Positions 51,734-61,203 of a stretch of DNA of 64,000 nt are shown piece by piece. The position numbers and the translations under genes were made by a program. Source of the stretch: GCA-2794515 sp034436155 (lineage in GTDB: Bacteria; Chloroflexota; Anaerolineae; Aggregatilineales; Phototrophicaceae); NCBI GenBank assembly GCA_034436155.1, contig DAOTVP010000026.1, forward strand, positions 1 through 64,000, in the 5' to 3' direction. Below the pieces are notes generated by a model. The model saw only the letters and a list, made by a program, of their open reading frames with translations. It was not told the origin of the DNA and did not search any database. Within the stretch, counting starts at the first letter, position 1. Each line of letters starts with the position of its first letter.

Positions 51734-52771
51734 ATGATGACCGAGACAATCACACCCAAAATCAGCAGAAATGAATTCATCTTTCTCAGCACATCGGATG
51801 GGATTATCATTGCCTCTGCCGATGGGATTATCGAGACGATTAACCCCGCAGGGGCATCTATGCTCGGCATCATCCCCGAAAATATCATTGGCAAACCGGT
51901 CAAGCAAATTTTTGAAGCCAATCCCGCCCTTGTAACGCTTTTTACGCGGGCGGGTGAACAGTCGTTGGATATTCGCCTACCCCGCCGTCGCTTGGCGATA
52001 GGGATTGCCACCACACTCGATGACCATTCACGCATTGTCATTTTGCACGATGTCACAGAACGCCGTGATTTAGACAGTCGGCGCGAGGCATTGATACGGG
52101 CAATCAGCCACGATTTACGCAATCCCATCACAGGTATTTCTGGCTTCGCCGATTTGGTGGCGAAATTCGGCGACCTCAATGAACAACAAGCCAAATTCAT
52201 CACCCGCATCAAACAAACATCATCCAAGATTCATGATGTCATCGGCACATTGGTGGATTTAGCCTGGATTGAGGCGGGTATGCCACTGGTCTATCAACCG
52301 ATTCAACTGCGCGACATCATCAACAAAGCGGTTAAACGATTAGTCAATATCGCGCAATCGCGCAAGATTATCATCGCCGTATCGGTGCAAAATCCCATGC
52401 CCATCATCATGGGAGACCCAGAACGGCTTGAGCAGGTGATTTATAATCTACTCCATAACGCGATTATTTATTCAAATCCAGAACAAACTGTTGCCATTCA
52501 CGGTTGGGGCGATGATAGCAAGGTCAATTGTAGTGTGGCAGATAGGGGCATCGGCATTCCAGATGATGAAATCGGCATGGTGTTTGACCGCATGTTTCGA
52601 TCACGAAGCGAGGTGGTGCGAAATATGCCCGGTGGCGGGTTAGGATTAACCCTCGCCCGCACGATTGTGCGCCGTCATGGAGGCGATATTACGGTCAATA
52701 GTCATTTCGGCGAGGGTAGCACCTTTACCATGACCATCCCAACAATCGTAACTGACCAAAAATCGGCATAA
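51734..52771 (+). CDS. Sensor histidine kinase (PAS-HisKA-HATPase)
   Basis: This 345-residue soluble sensor kinase has a PAS domain over about residues 15-110 (SDGIIIASADGIIETINPAG). HisKA follows with H-box AISHDLRNPITGISG near residue 122. The HATPase has N box IYNLLHNAIIYSNPE, DRGIGIPDDEIG and GGGLGLTLARTIVRRHGG. No membrane segment and no adjacent response regulator are present. It starts 16 bp after the glycosidase gene and ends 5 bp before the next lipoprotein gene, so it is embedded in a sugar-related run. Confidence 0.93.
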   Translation: MMTETITPKISRNEFIFLSTSDGIIIASADGIIETINPAGASMLGIIPENIIGKPVKQIFEANPALVTLFTRAGEQSLDIRLPRRRLAIGIATTLDDHSRIVILHDVTERRDLDSRREALIRAISHDLRNPITGISGFADLVAKFGDLNEQQAKFITRIKQTSSKIHDVIGTLVDLAWIEAGMPLVYQPIQLRDIINKAVKRLVNIAQSRKIIIAVSVQNPMPIIMGDPERLEQVIYNLLHNAIIYSNPEQTVAIHGWGDDSKVNCSVADRGIGIPDDEIGMVFDRMFRSRSEVVRNMPGGGLGLTLARTIVRRHGGDITVNSHFGEGSTFTMTIPTIVTDQKSA

Positions 52772-52776
52772 TCACA

Positions 52777-53952
52777 ATGCGTTATTGGATACTCTCCCTG
52801 TGTATGCTGTTGGTAGCATGTACCCCGACCCCACCTCAAAATTCATCAGGGTTGGTGGCATCTACATTCGACCCGAATAGCATACCGCCTGAAATTACAG
52901 CATTTGTGCCACCATCCGCCACCCCTCTGGCATTAGAACGGTGTACCCCTGATTCAATAGAACGCGCACAAGCCATCACGCCCGATTATATCCCAACCAC
53001 AGAGACATTTATCACCATCCAAAATAATGCTTTGTGGCAGAATGATAGACCCTACCCTGTTTATGGCATCAATTATTATCCGCGAGATTACCCCAATCAG
53101 CGTTTTCTGACCGAGATGGATGTCCCCACAATTGATTTTGAGCTGGATTTAATTCGCGTCAATGGCATTAATACCCTGCGGATTTTTATTCGTTATCACG
53201 ATTTATTCGCCTGTGAAGCCGATGGTGCAATCGCCCGACCCGATAATTTAACTCGCCTAGACGATTTCATCCGCCTTGCGGGTGGACGTGGGTATAAAAT
53301 CATTATGGTGTTGCATCATGCCCCCGAGTGGGAAGATTATCCCCTGTATGATATGCCCGATCATATCCGCCAGCAAACGGTATATATCGCCCAACGGTAT
53401 GCCGATGAACCCGTCATCATGGCGTATGATATACGCGATGGCGCAGATGCCGATTTTCGGGCAAATCGTCAGGAACAGGTCATCGCGTGGATTGGCGTAA
53501 TGCGCGACCTCATCCGAGCATATGCGCCGAATCAATTGCTGACGGTCAGTTGGCTAGAAAATATGGATGTGGTGAATGTCGATGTCGACTTTGTGAGTAT
53601 TCAGCATTTTGGTGATGTCGATTCACTACGCCAGAAAATCGCCATCGTCAAAAGTCGAGTGATAAATAAACCGATTGTCGTATCCGCACTCGGATATGCC
53701 ACATTCGAGATGGATGAATTGGCACAACGCGATAATTTGTATCGCACATTCGAGGCGATTCAACGCAATGAATTGGCAGGATGGATCGTCTGGACGGCAT
53801 TTGATTATCCCCTGACAGCGTTGTGTATTGAGCCAAATTGCCCAGCAGAAGATAGCCCTGCGAATCGGTTTGGGATATGGAACACCAGTTATTTTCCCAA
53901 ACGCGCCTTAGATGCCATCCGTTTAGCAACAGGGGTCGCCCAAGAGGGATAA
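52777..53952 (+). CDS. Glycosidase-like lipoprotein lacking catalytic glutamates
   Basis: This 391-residue lipoprotein has a lipobox at LLVACTPTP (Cys near residue 15). From about residue 95 it has a clan GH-A-like barrel (YGINYYPRDYPNQRF, INTLRIFIRYHD, YKIIMVLHHAPEW). Where active enzymes have NEP after beta-strand 4 it reads YDIRDGADADF, and where the nucleophile Glu is expected it reads VVSALGYATF. Both glutamates seem absent, so it probably binds sugar instead of cutting it. It follows the histidine kinase by 5 bp. Its stop overlaps the T-run of the terminator of the opposing glnK transcript. Confidence 0.72.
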   Translation: MRYWILSLCMLLVACTPTPPQNSSGLVASTFDPNSIPPEITAFVPPSATPLALERCTPDSIERAQAITPDYIPTTETFITIQNNALWQNDRPYPVYGINYYPRDYPNQRFLTEMDVPTIDFELDLIRVNGINTLRIFIRYHDLFACEADGAIARPDNLTRLDDFIRLAGGRGYKIIMVLHHAPEWEDYPLYDMPDHIRQQTVYIAQRYADEPVIMAYDIRDGADADFRANRQEQVIAWIGVMRDLIRAYAPNQLLTVSWLENMDVVNVDVDFVSIQHFGDVDSLRQKIAIVKSRVINKPIVVSALGYATFEMDELAQRDNLYRTFEAIQRNELAGWIVWTAFDYPLTALCIEPNCPAEDSPANRFGIWNTSYFPKRALDAIRLATGVAQEG

Positions 53953-53977
53953 AAAAAGGGGCGATATTCACGCCCCT
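53951..53977 (-). terminator. Intrinsic terminator of the amt-glnK transcript
   Basis: On the minus strand AGGGGCG (53977-53971) pairs with CGCCCCT (53963-53957), and seven T follow. It lies about 80 bp beyond the glnK stop. A smaller stem AACGGC/GCCGTT lies at 54030-54046. Confidence 0.8.
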
Positions 53978-54054
53978 ACAACAACACTTTTCACACAGGA
54001 TAACCATCTGGTTCACATACATGGTTCACAACGGCAGTGCGCCGTTTAGTACCC

Positions 54055-54429
54055 TCAAGATTTCTTTGCGTCAATATCACCCTGATATTTCAGAGCATCG
54101 CTCCCTTCTTCACCAGAAGAAATGCGGATGACGTTATCCACGGGCAACACAAAAATCACACCATCGCCCGAATCGCCAGTATAGGCGGCTTTTTTGATCG
54201 CTTCGACCGTAGCCTTGACGTTCCGTTCACTCAAGACAATATTGATTTGTACACGGGGCAACATATCTATCGTATATTTGCCTGTACGTCCCTGAACAAC
54301 CATCCCCTTACCGCGTCCACGACCGCGTACAGGGAAGGCATTCAACCCGATAATGCCAATATCAGACAGGGCTTGTTTGACCGCTTCAAATTTATCCGTA
54401 CGGATGATTGCTTCAATCTTTTTAATCAT
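54055..54429 (-). CDS. glnK: PII nitrogen regulatory protein
   Basis: This 124-residue PII trimer subunit senses 2-oxoglutarate and ATP/ADP and gates the ammonium channel. The start MIKKIEAIIRTDKFEAVKQA and the T-loop GRGKGMVVQGRTGKYTIDML are typical. Y52 corresponds to the uridylylated Tyr51 of E. coli, while the position of Tyr46 is Gly. The C-terminal signature GDGVIFVLPVDNVIRI is intact, then a slightly long tail. AAGGGA precedes the ATG. It is downstream of amt with a hairpin between, the standard glnK-amt partnership though with reversed gene order. Confidence 0.95.
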   Translation of the reverse strand: MIKKIEAIIRTDKFEAVKQALSDIGIIGLNAFPVRGRGRGKGMVVQGRTGKYTIDMLPRVQINIVLSERNVKATVEAIKKAAYTGDSGDGVIFVLPVDNVIRISSGEEGSDALKYQGDIDAKKS

Positions 54430-54453
54430 GGTTTCGTTCCCTTTACGGTATAG

Positions 54454-54476
54454 GGGGACGAGATAAATCTCGCCCC
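54454..54476 (-). promoter_or_regulatory. Intercistronic hairpin between amt and glnK
   Basis: GGGG (54454-54457) plus CGAGAT (54459-54464) pair with ATCTCG (54467-54472) and CCCC (54473-54476), with one bulged A. No U-run follows, so it is more likely an mRNA processing or stability element than a terminator. Confidence 0.5.
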
Positions 54477-54495
54477 GTTGATAGTCTCTACAAGG

Positions 54496-56049
54496 TTATT
54501 CTTTGGTGACAATTTGCATGGGCAACACATCGGGCCACAAGCTGGCTTGGTGTTCGTAAGCGTCAATGCCAATGGCATCCGCCACTTTATCCACACGCAA
54601 ACGATTCATGGCTTTCAATGCGCCGAACAAAATGAACGAAGTCACACCAACCCATGCGATAACTGCGCCAACACCAATCAATTGAGCAATCAATTGGTCT
54701 GCACTACCGCCTACCAATAAACCTGCGCCCGTACCAAAGGCATCATTGGCAAACAATCCAATAGCGAGCGTCCCCCAAATACCATTGGCACCATGTACGG
54801 CGAATGCACCTACGGGGTCATCAATTTTGAGCGACTCGATAAATTCGACTGCCAAAATGACCAGCACACCCGCAACCGCGCCAATCACCGCCGCCGATCC
54901 TGGCAACACAAATGCACATGGAGCAGTGATAGCCACCAAACCAGCCAGTGAGCCGTTCAGGGTGAAGGTCAAATCCCAGCGACCTGTGCGGAAATACACG
55001 ATAAATAGGGCGACCATCGCGCCAGCACCAGCGGCGATTGTTGTGTTGAGCGCCACCAAACCGACCAAGCCACCATCACCCATGACGAGTGTCGAGCCAG
55101 GGTTAAATCCATACCAGCCGAGCCACAAAATCATCGTACCGAGTGTGGCTAATGCTAAATTGTGGGGTGGCGGGAATTCGCCAAATTTACGATTCGGGCG
55201 CGGTCCGAGCATCCAAGCACCAACAAGAGCAACAATACCACCAGTGGCATGAACAACAGTACTACCCGCAAAATCCCAGAAGCCGAGTGTCGCCAACCAA
55301 CCACCGCCCCAAATCCAATGTACAACAACAGGATAAATCAATGCCCCAACAACGATGGTGTAGATAATTTTGGCGATAAAATCGGTACGTTCTGCCATCG
55401 CCCCTGTGGCGATTGTGCCAGCAGTAGCGGCAAAGGCATATTGGAAGAAGAAGAACGACAACACCGTTAAACCCGTCCAGCCCATCGCTTCGTTGGCATC
55501 GCCCATCATCTTATAGATTACAGTCGCCCCATCTGGACTGCTGACAATTTCAAAGGCTTTCGCCAAGAAAAAGTTATCCGTCCCGATGAATCCGCCGGCG
55601 CTCGTGCCGAAAGCAATACCAAAACCGACCGCCCAGAAACTAATCGCCGTGATAATGGCATCGGCAAAGTTTTCGAGCAATGAGTTTACAACACCCGTTT
55701 GGCGAATCAGACCCGCTTCGAGCATCGCAAAACCCGCTTGCATGAAAAAGACCAAAAAGCCTGCGATGAATACCCAAAGTGTATTCACAGCAACGTTGGT
55801 TTCGGCGATAGCTGTCATCGCATCAGCTAAAGTCGGCTCAGCGACCATCTCTTCAACCATTTCGGTGAATTCTTCTGATGCTTCAGTGGTATCTACGGCG
55901 AATGTATCCTCTGTAACTACGACTTCTGGTGTAGGTTCTGGTTCGGGTGTCGCTTCTTGGGCGCTCACCACACTGGCAACCGTCAACACAAGTGTCCCGA
56001 TGAATAAGGCTAATAAACTACGACGAATTTTTCTTGTGGTTTTGTTCAT
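54496..56049 (-). CDS. amt: Ammonium transporter
   Basis: This 517-residue Amt/MEP/Rh channel has 11 membrane helices from about residue 90. The twin pore histidines appear as STVVHATGG and GAFAVHGANGIWG, with the gate region FFMQAGFAMLEAG in helix 1. In front of the channel lies a cleavable signal peptide (cut near VSAQE) and an acidic Pro/Glu/Thr tail of about 60 residues, much longer than usual. The tail would lie outside the cell. The gene is upstream of glnK on the same strand, so PII can block the channel under nitrogen excess. Confidence 0.95.
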   Translation of the reverse strand: MNKTTRKIRRSLLALFIGTLVLTVASVVSAQEATPEPEPTPEVVVTEDTFAVDTTEASEEFTEMVEEMVAEPTLADAMTAIAETNVAVNTLWVFIAGFLVFFMQAGFAMLEAGLIRQTGVVNSLLENFADAIITAISFWAVGFGIAFGTSAGGFIGTDNFFLAKAFEIVSSPDGATVIYKMMGDANEAMGWTGLTVLSFFFFQYAFAATAGTIATGAMAERTDFIAKIIYTIVVGALIYPVVVHWIWGGGWLATLGFWDFAGSTVVHATGGIVALVGAWMLGPRPNRKFGEFPPPHNLALATLGTMILWLGWYGFNPGSTLVMGDGGLVGLVALNTTIAAGAGAMVALFIVYFRTGRWDLTFTLNGSLAGLVAITAPCAFVLPGSAAVIGAVAGVLVILAVEFIESLKIDDPVGAFAVHGANGIWGTLAIGLFANDAFGTGAGLLVGGSADQLIAQLIGVGAVIAWVGVTSFILFGALKAMNRLRVDKVADAIGIDAYEHQASLWPDVLPMQIVTKE

Positions 56050-56272
56050 ACGTATCCCTACAATTCACGATTTAAGAGAGTCACGATATTCGATTGGTAG
56101 TTTATGCCAACCTTAAACAATGCCACAGTTGGGTTTTAGCCAAATTATCGATACATTTTTCGTGAATTTTTAACAAAAAATGGAGATGTAAAACCGAATA
56201 GGAAAAAAGTCACAATCGCATTGTGCAAATTACGATAGAGATGTGTTATGGATTTTAGAGGGGATTTTGATG

Positions 56273-56300
56273 GTAAGGGCGCAACCTATTGCACCCTTAC
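56273..56300. repeat. Intergenic hairpin near the ABC exporter 3' end
   Basis: GTAAGGGCGCAA (56273-56284) faces TTGCACCCTTAC (56289-56300) with one mismatch. It lies in the 291-bp gap between the amt start and the ABC exporter stop. No U-run follows. The rest of the gap, next to amt, should hold its promoter, but I see no convincing boxes. Confidence 0.5.
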
Positions 56301-56340
56301 AGATAGACATCATATTTATTGCCTAAAAAACGTCAGTATT

Positions 56341-58170
56341 TTATTTGGCGATTTCGATTGCGCCTTCGTATTTGGCGAAAATGCGCCGATACGCTTCGGA
56401 GGATTCGAGCAATTCATCATGCGTCCCTTGCGCCACCACGCGACCACGCCGTAACACCACGATATGGTCTGCCCAACGAATTTGTGAGAGCCGATGGGTG
56501 ATAATCACCGTTGTCCGACCTTGTGATGCCGTCCAGATGGCGCGTTGGATTTTATCTTCAGTGGCGCTATCAATCGCGCTGGTGCTATCGTCTAAAATCA
56601 GGATTGGCGGATTTGTAAGAAATGCACGAGATAACGCAATCCGTTGGCGCTGACCACCACTGAGTGTCACACCACGTTGACCGATAATTGTGTTGTACCC
56701 TTCAGGAAAACTCATGATGAAATCATGCGCTTGCGCTTTTTTGGCGGCATCTTCAATATCGGCTTGGGTGGCATCGGGCTTGCCAAAGGCGATATTTTCT
56801 GAAATCGTCCGACTAAATAAGAAAATATCTTGTTCGATAATGCTAATCTGTGAGCGCAACGCCGCCAAATCCCAATCACGCACATCGACCCCATCAATCA
56901 AAATACGCCCTTTGTTGGTGTCATACGTGCGGTTTATCAATTTCGATATCGTGCTTTTGCCCGATCCCGTTTGACCGACAATCGCCAGCGTTTTATTGGG
57001 CGCGATACTAAACGATATATCTTGCAACACCAATCCAGAATCAGTCGTATAGGCAAAATCGACCCCTTCAAAGCGAATCTCGCCTTTGATAGGCTCACGA
57101 TAGCCGTTGGCATTTTGGTCTAAATCAGCGCGGGTATTGATGATATTCAAAATGCGTCCGGCACTGGCATATCCCAACGCCAACCGCGATAGCGAATTGA
57201 GCGATGTGAACACAGGAAAGCCGAATAACCCGATCAGCGTGGTATACGCAACGATATCCCCTACTTGGATAAATCCTTGTTGATACAAAATGGCAGAATG
57301 AATAAACGAGGCGACAATCGCCAATCCAAACAACAGGTTCGATAAATATTGCGCCTCGATTTTGCCTTGCTTGATGAAATAATCGCGAACGGCATCGGCA
57401 GAAGCATTAAAATTTTCGCGCTCACGCGCCTCTTGTGCCGCACCCTTGACGACTTGTAACCCGTCAATCGTCTCGGCGAGGCGGGCATTCATGCGCCCAA
57501 AGCTGGCGCGTACACTTTGCGCGACAGGGTGCATCTGGCGTACATACCGATATTGAATAATGCTATGCAAAATCACAAAAATAAACGGTATCCAAAACAA
57601 ATCGGGATGTATCAGGGGCGCTCCGACCAACGGCATAAGCAAAAACATCCCCGATCCCAACAACAAATTGACACCCGGATTCATGAAAAAATTGAGTTCG
57701 CGCACATCATTGGTCACACGCGCCATAATTTCGCCGACAGGCATCAAATCATGAAATGTCATGCTCTTACCCAATAAACTGGCATACAATTTATCGCGCA
57801 CATCGCGCTCTATGCGTTGCCCGAAGGTCTCTGACGAGGCGTTCCGCATCAGTTGTAACACGGCGCGTATCAATTGCGACACGATAATCATCATGGCGAC
57901 AAAAAATGCCATATCCATCGCCCAACGGGTTGGCGCGACATACGGAAATTGTAAAGTGACCGTCTGCAATAACGGATTTTGCGCCGTGAACGCATTAAAC
58001 GCGATACCTGTATAATACGGAATGGCGGCGGCAAGGGCGGCATTGCTAAACGCGCCAATGAGCAAGGTGATAATCATCAACGGATGACGGGATACATGTG
58101 ATAAAATAAACCGCGCAGGATTTGAAAAATTGGTCTTATAGCGAGATTGAATGACAAATTCAGCCGACAT
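56341..58170 (-). CDS. ABC transporter half-exporter with degenerate Walker B
   Basis: This 609-residue ABC exporter half has six membrane helices (about 30-330) and an ATPase with Walker A GQTGSGKST near 400, signature LSGGQRQRIAL near 500, and Walker B ILILDDSTSAID, in which the catalytic Glu is Asp. The H-loop IITHRLSQIR is intact. An Asp here is typical of the weak site of heterodimeric exporters, so a partner subunit is expected; none is adjacent. ATG 58170 is preferred over GTG 58176 because AGG lies 5 nt upstream. The substrate is unknown. Confidence 0.9.
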   Translation of the reverse strand: MSAEFVIQSRYKTNFSNPARFILSHVSRHPLMIITLLIGAFSNAALAAAIPYYTGIAFNAFTAQNPLLQTVTLQFPYVAPTRWAMDMAFFVAMMIIVSQLIRAVLQLMRNASSETFGQRIERDVRDKLYASLLGKSMTFHDLMPVGEIMARVTNDVRELNFFMNPGVNLLLGSGMFLLMPLVGAPLIHPDLFWIPFIFVILHSIIQYRYVRQMHPVAQSVRASFGRMNARLAETIDGLQVVKGAAQEARERENFNASADAVRDYFIKQGKIEAQYLSNLLFGLAIVASFIHSAILYQQGFIQVGDIVAYTTLIGLFGFPVFTSLNSLSRLALGYASAGRILNIINTRADLDQNANGYREPIKGEIRFEGVDFAYTTDSGLVLQDISFSIAPNKTLAIVGQTGSGKSTISKLINRTYDTNKGRILIDGVDVRDWDLAALRSQISIIEQDIFLFSRTISENIAFGKPDATQADIEDAAKKAQAHDFIMSFPEGYNTIIGQRGVTLSGGQRQRIALSRAFLTNPPILILDDSTSAIDSATEDKIQRAIWTASQGRTTVIITHRLSQIRWADHIVVLRRGRVVAQGTHDELLESSEAYRRIFAKYEGAIEIAK

Positions 58171-58248
58171 AATCACCTAATGCCATAATTGAGTTAAATA
58201 CACTTCACGATTGTAACCCAAATCTATATCCCATATAAGACCAAAGCC

Positions 58249-60618
58249 TTAACGTTTGATGATGATAGCAATCGGCAATACAGCAATATCTTCACCATCA
58301 GCCAAAACGCCATTCATCAACGCGCCATCATCGCCAAAATAATACACCTTCACAAACAATTGATACGTGCCATCGGGCAAATCGGCAGGCAGGCGTAACG
58401 CCCGATTATCTTGGACAGTCGTGCCAACATCGAATGTGTTGGTGGGCATAAATCCGCCCATTGGGGCGCTATCTGCCCCTTGTGCGCGGATAAATCCAGT
58501 TTCATCGGCTAAAAATAACGCGATACGATAATCGTATGGGATGAAATGATTCTGCGACCATGTGAGCGATATGGGCAAAATACCGCCCTGTGGATAGGTA
58601 TTGCCACTAGGAAGCGTGAATCCATCGAGGCGCAAGTGACCATCAAACACAAAATTAGTGACAAATTCAGGCGGATTTTGCGGATTGGGGGCGCGAGTCG
58701 TGGCATATTCGAGTAAACGCACGGTTGCATCATCTGTACCCGTAGGCACTTCGCGGATGAGATAATAATATTGGCTCAGGTAGCGTTCTAGTGGGCGAAT
58801 CGACCAGCCTAAAAACGGGCTGGTATCCATCAGCACCCATAAACGCGGACGGCTCACCATCACCGCATCAATTAAATCGGTGGCGTTGGGAGCGAGCAAA
58901 TCTAGCACATTGTCAGAGATAACCAATGGCGTTTGTTCATAACTGGCGCGTTCACCGGGCGATGATTGCACCGATACCACGCGAACATGGTCAAATGGGC
59001 GATAATTCAAGAAAAATGGCACATAAACAGGGTCGTTGAGGAGCAAAATATCGCCTTCGGTTTCTTGCTCATCTAAAATTTGACCAACAGCGTGTAACGC
59101 TTGCTTATCGCCAAAATGGTCGGGGTCATCAAAAATTGTGGCTAATCCGCCAATGAACATCAAAATCATCGGAATGATTAAGCCTATCACCAAACTCAAG
59201 CCCTTTGTGCGCCGATAGATGAGCGCCAGACTTGCAAATATGCCAATCATCACCGACACAAGCGGGATAAATAAATTCTGGGTGCGAATCCACGCCATAT
59301 CGAGCGGGGTATTGCCAAACAATTGCGTCATCAACACAGGACGCGAGTATTGAAGCAGATTCAAACTGGGTAGCCATGTCGTGAGTTGGTTCGATTCTGG
59401 GGGCAATAATTTGGGATATAAGCGCCAATCAAACGCCACATGGATGAATTGGGAATATAAGCTAACGGCAATTAACCCGCCTGTGATGATGATTAACCAT
59501 TTGGGCAGTTTAGCGAGCAAGCGATCAATCACGGGCAATATCAACAGCATCACAAACGGGATGAGTGGGATGATAAAACGCGGTGGCAAGGTTGCCCCAG
59601 CAAACCAATGCCGTTCTGTGGTGACAGCATGACCGACCACCATGCCCAATACGCCTATCCAAACACCCCATACTAAACGGCGTTGCCCCGTTTGGATGAG
59701 CCACCAGCCACCGATGATCGCCAGCAACAAAATCGGCGATGTCCCCCATAAACTCGCATTGAGGCTCAATAAATAACTATGTAACGCGGTTGGGATGTAT
59801 TCCGCCGAGATGACATAGCCACTCGAAATAAACGGTTCGGGGATGATAACCTGCATCAGCGGTGTGTATATCATCAGCAAAAGCGCGATGATACTCAGGA
59901 TAAATAATCCATCACCGAGTCGGATGAAGCGTTTATTATCGAATTTCAGTTTGGGGATGATGAAAAATAGCATCATCGGCAATAGCATGAGGTTGGATTC
60001 TTTGGTGAAAAATCCGAGCATGAAAAATACGACTACCCCTACCCCATAACCAATTTTGAGGCGTATACGCGGTTGTTGATACGCCAGTTCCGCCATGAGC
60101 GCGGTCAACAACGCCAAAAATAAAGCGAGTGGCTCGCGTAGAAATGTTTTAGTATACGGGAATAAGACGGTACATGTCCCCAACAGCAATGCACCAACGA
60201 GCGCCACACGGTCACGATAGCCCAATACCAGTGCATACATAAAAAATAGCACACATGCCCCTGCTCCAATAAAAATGTTAAACAAAAAGGTGGCATGGAG
60301 CAAACCAATACGGTCAGTTTGATTGGCGAGCCAATAGAGGGGTACAGCCGATGTGCTTAAAACGGGTTCTATCGGCGATGAGATGAGAGGATATAATTCA
60401 TCGATATTTTGCCCCATGCGCCCGTAATTACCCCACACATACCACATCGCAACATCGTATTTGGTGTCGCCAAAATCGACGATGCTACCTGTGGTATCAA
60501 ACATCTGTAATTCATCATTAAAGCTATGTCGTCCGCTATAGACCCCAAAATAGAGACTGGCTAACAGACAAAATAAAGCCACCATGAGGTCATGATGGCG
60601 GAAGAATGTCATTTTCAT
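58249..60618 (-). CDS. Multi-pass membrane protein, GT-C glycosyltransferase-like
   Basis: This 789-residue protein has 10 or more membrane helices between residues about 10 and 480. Just after the first helix it has SGRHSFNDELQMFDTTG, an outer loop with acidic residues like those of ArnT/PMT-type GT-C glycosyltransferases that use lipid-linked sugars. The last 300 residues form soluble domains with LPADLPDGTYQLFVKVYYFG, a beta-sandwich pattern common in such Chloroflexota proteins. The donor and acceptor are unknown. It lies 78 bp upstream of the ABC exporter gene on the same strand; joint glycolipid making and export is possible but speculative. Confidence 0.72.
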   Translation of the reverse strand: MKMTFFRHHDLMVALFCLLASLYFGVYSGRHSFNDELQMFDTTGSIVDFGDTKYDVAMWYVWGNYGRMGQNIDELYPLISSPIEPVLSTSAVPLYWLANQTDRIGLLHATFLFNIFIGAGACVLFFMYALVLGYRDRVALVGALLLGTCTVLFPYTKTFLREPLALFLALLTALMAELAYQQPRIRLKIGYGVGVVVFFMLGFFTKESNLMLLPMMLFFIIPKLKFDNKRFIRLGDGLFILSIIALLLMIYTPLMQVIIPEPFISSGYVISAEYIPTALHSYLLSLNASLWGTSPILLLAIIGGWWLIQTGQRRLVWGVWIGVLGMVVGHAVTTERHWFAGATLPPRFIIPLIPFVMLLILPVIDRLLAKLPKWLIIITGGLIAVSLYSQFIHVAFDWRLYPKLLPPESNQLTTWLPSLNLLQYSRPVLMTQLFGNTPLDMAWIRTQNLFIPLVSVMIGIFASLALIYRRTKGLSLVIGLIIPMILMFIGGLATIFDDPDHFGDKQALHAVGQILDEQETEGDILLLNDPVYVPFFLNYRPFDHVRVVSVQSSPGERASYEQTPLVISDNVLDLLAPNATDLIDAVMVSRPRLWVLMDTSPFLGWSIRPLERYLSQYYYLIREVPTGTDDATVRLLEYATTRAPNPQNPPEFVTNFVFDGHLRLDGFTLPSGNTYPQGGILPISLTWSQNHFIPYDYRIALFLADETGFIRAQGADSAPMGGFMPTNTFDVGTTVQDNRALRLPADLPDGTYQLFVKVYYFGDDGALMNGVLADGEDIAVLPIAIIIKR

Positions 60619-60635
60619 GTATCCAATCCGATAAT

Positions 60636-61181
60636 TTAGCTTATACCCGTCCCAGACAGACGATTTTTGACCTTGAATAAACGTTTAAGAAATTTTTGCC
60701 CCAACGATAATTTTTCGATGTTTTCCAGACCCACTTCATAGGTGGCGGCGCTCGTCCAGATTTTGCCATCTTTGAATTGCATCCGTGCAATCGCTAAGAG
60801 CGTCTCGCCATACATTTTTTTTTCGCCAATCTCTAAAAAGGTATCTGCCGCTTGGCGATAACACACATACGCCTGTTCTTTATCGCCCATTTCGAGGTAC
60901 ACCCCGCCCATATTACCCAAAACTTGCGCCGTGCGGAGCGAATCACCCAATTCTTGAAACGTGTGTAAGGCAGATTGCATCTCATCTAAAGCGAGTTGAT
61001 ATTGCCCTAAACTACGATACGATAACCCCACATTGGTTTTCATCTCGGCGACCATATCGGCTTGTTTGGTGTTATCGTATCCTTCTTGGGCTTGGCGAAA
61101 TAATTTGATAGCCGCTTCGTAATCGCGTTGTTGATATAACTTGACCCCGCGTTCTTGAATCGCCTTCACATCATCACTCAT
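60636..61181 (-). CDS. TPR-repeat protein
   Basis: This 181-residue cytoplasmic protein is built of about four tetratricopeptide repeats: YQQRDYEAAIKLFRQAQEG, LGQYQLALDEMQSALHTFQE, LGNMGGVYLEMGDKEQAYV and ETLLAIARMQFKDGKIW. A basic C-terminal tail ends it. It is probably a protein-interaction adaptor. ATG 61181 (or 61184) is chosen because AAAGGA lies 4-7 nt upstream; the open frame continues back into the HTH gene. It starts about 20 bp after the double-HTH gene stop, so the regulator and TPR protein are likely co-expressed partners. Confidence 0.83.
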   Translation of the reverse strand: MSDDVKAIQERGVKLYQQRDYEAAIKLFRQAQEGYDNTKQADMVAEMKTNVGLSYRSLGQYQLALDEMQSALHTFQELGDSLRTAQVLGNMGGVYLEMGDKEQAYVCYRQAADTFLEIGEKKMYGETLLAIARMQFKDGKIWTSAATYEVGLENIEKLSLGQKFLKRLFKVKNRLSGTGIS

Positions 61182-61203
61182 CATCACGTCCTTTCGGTAA
61201 TTA

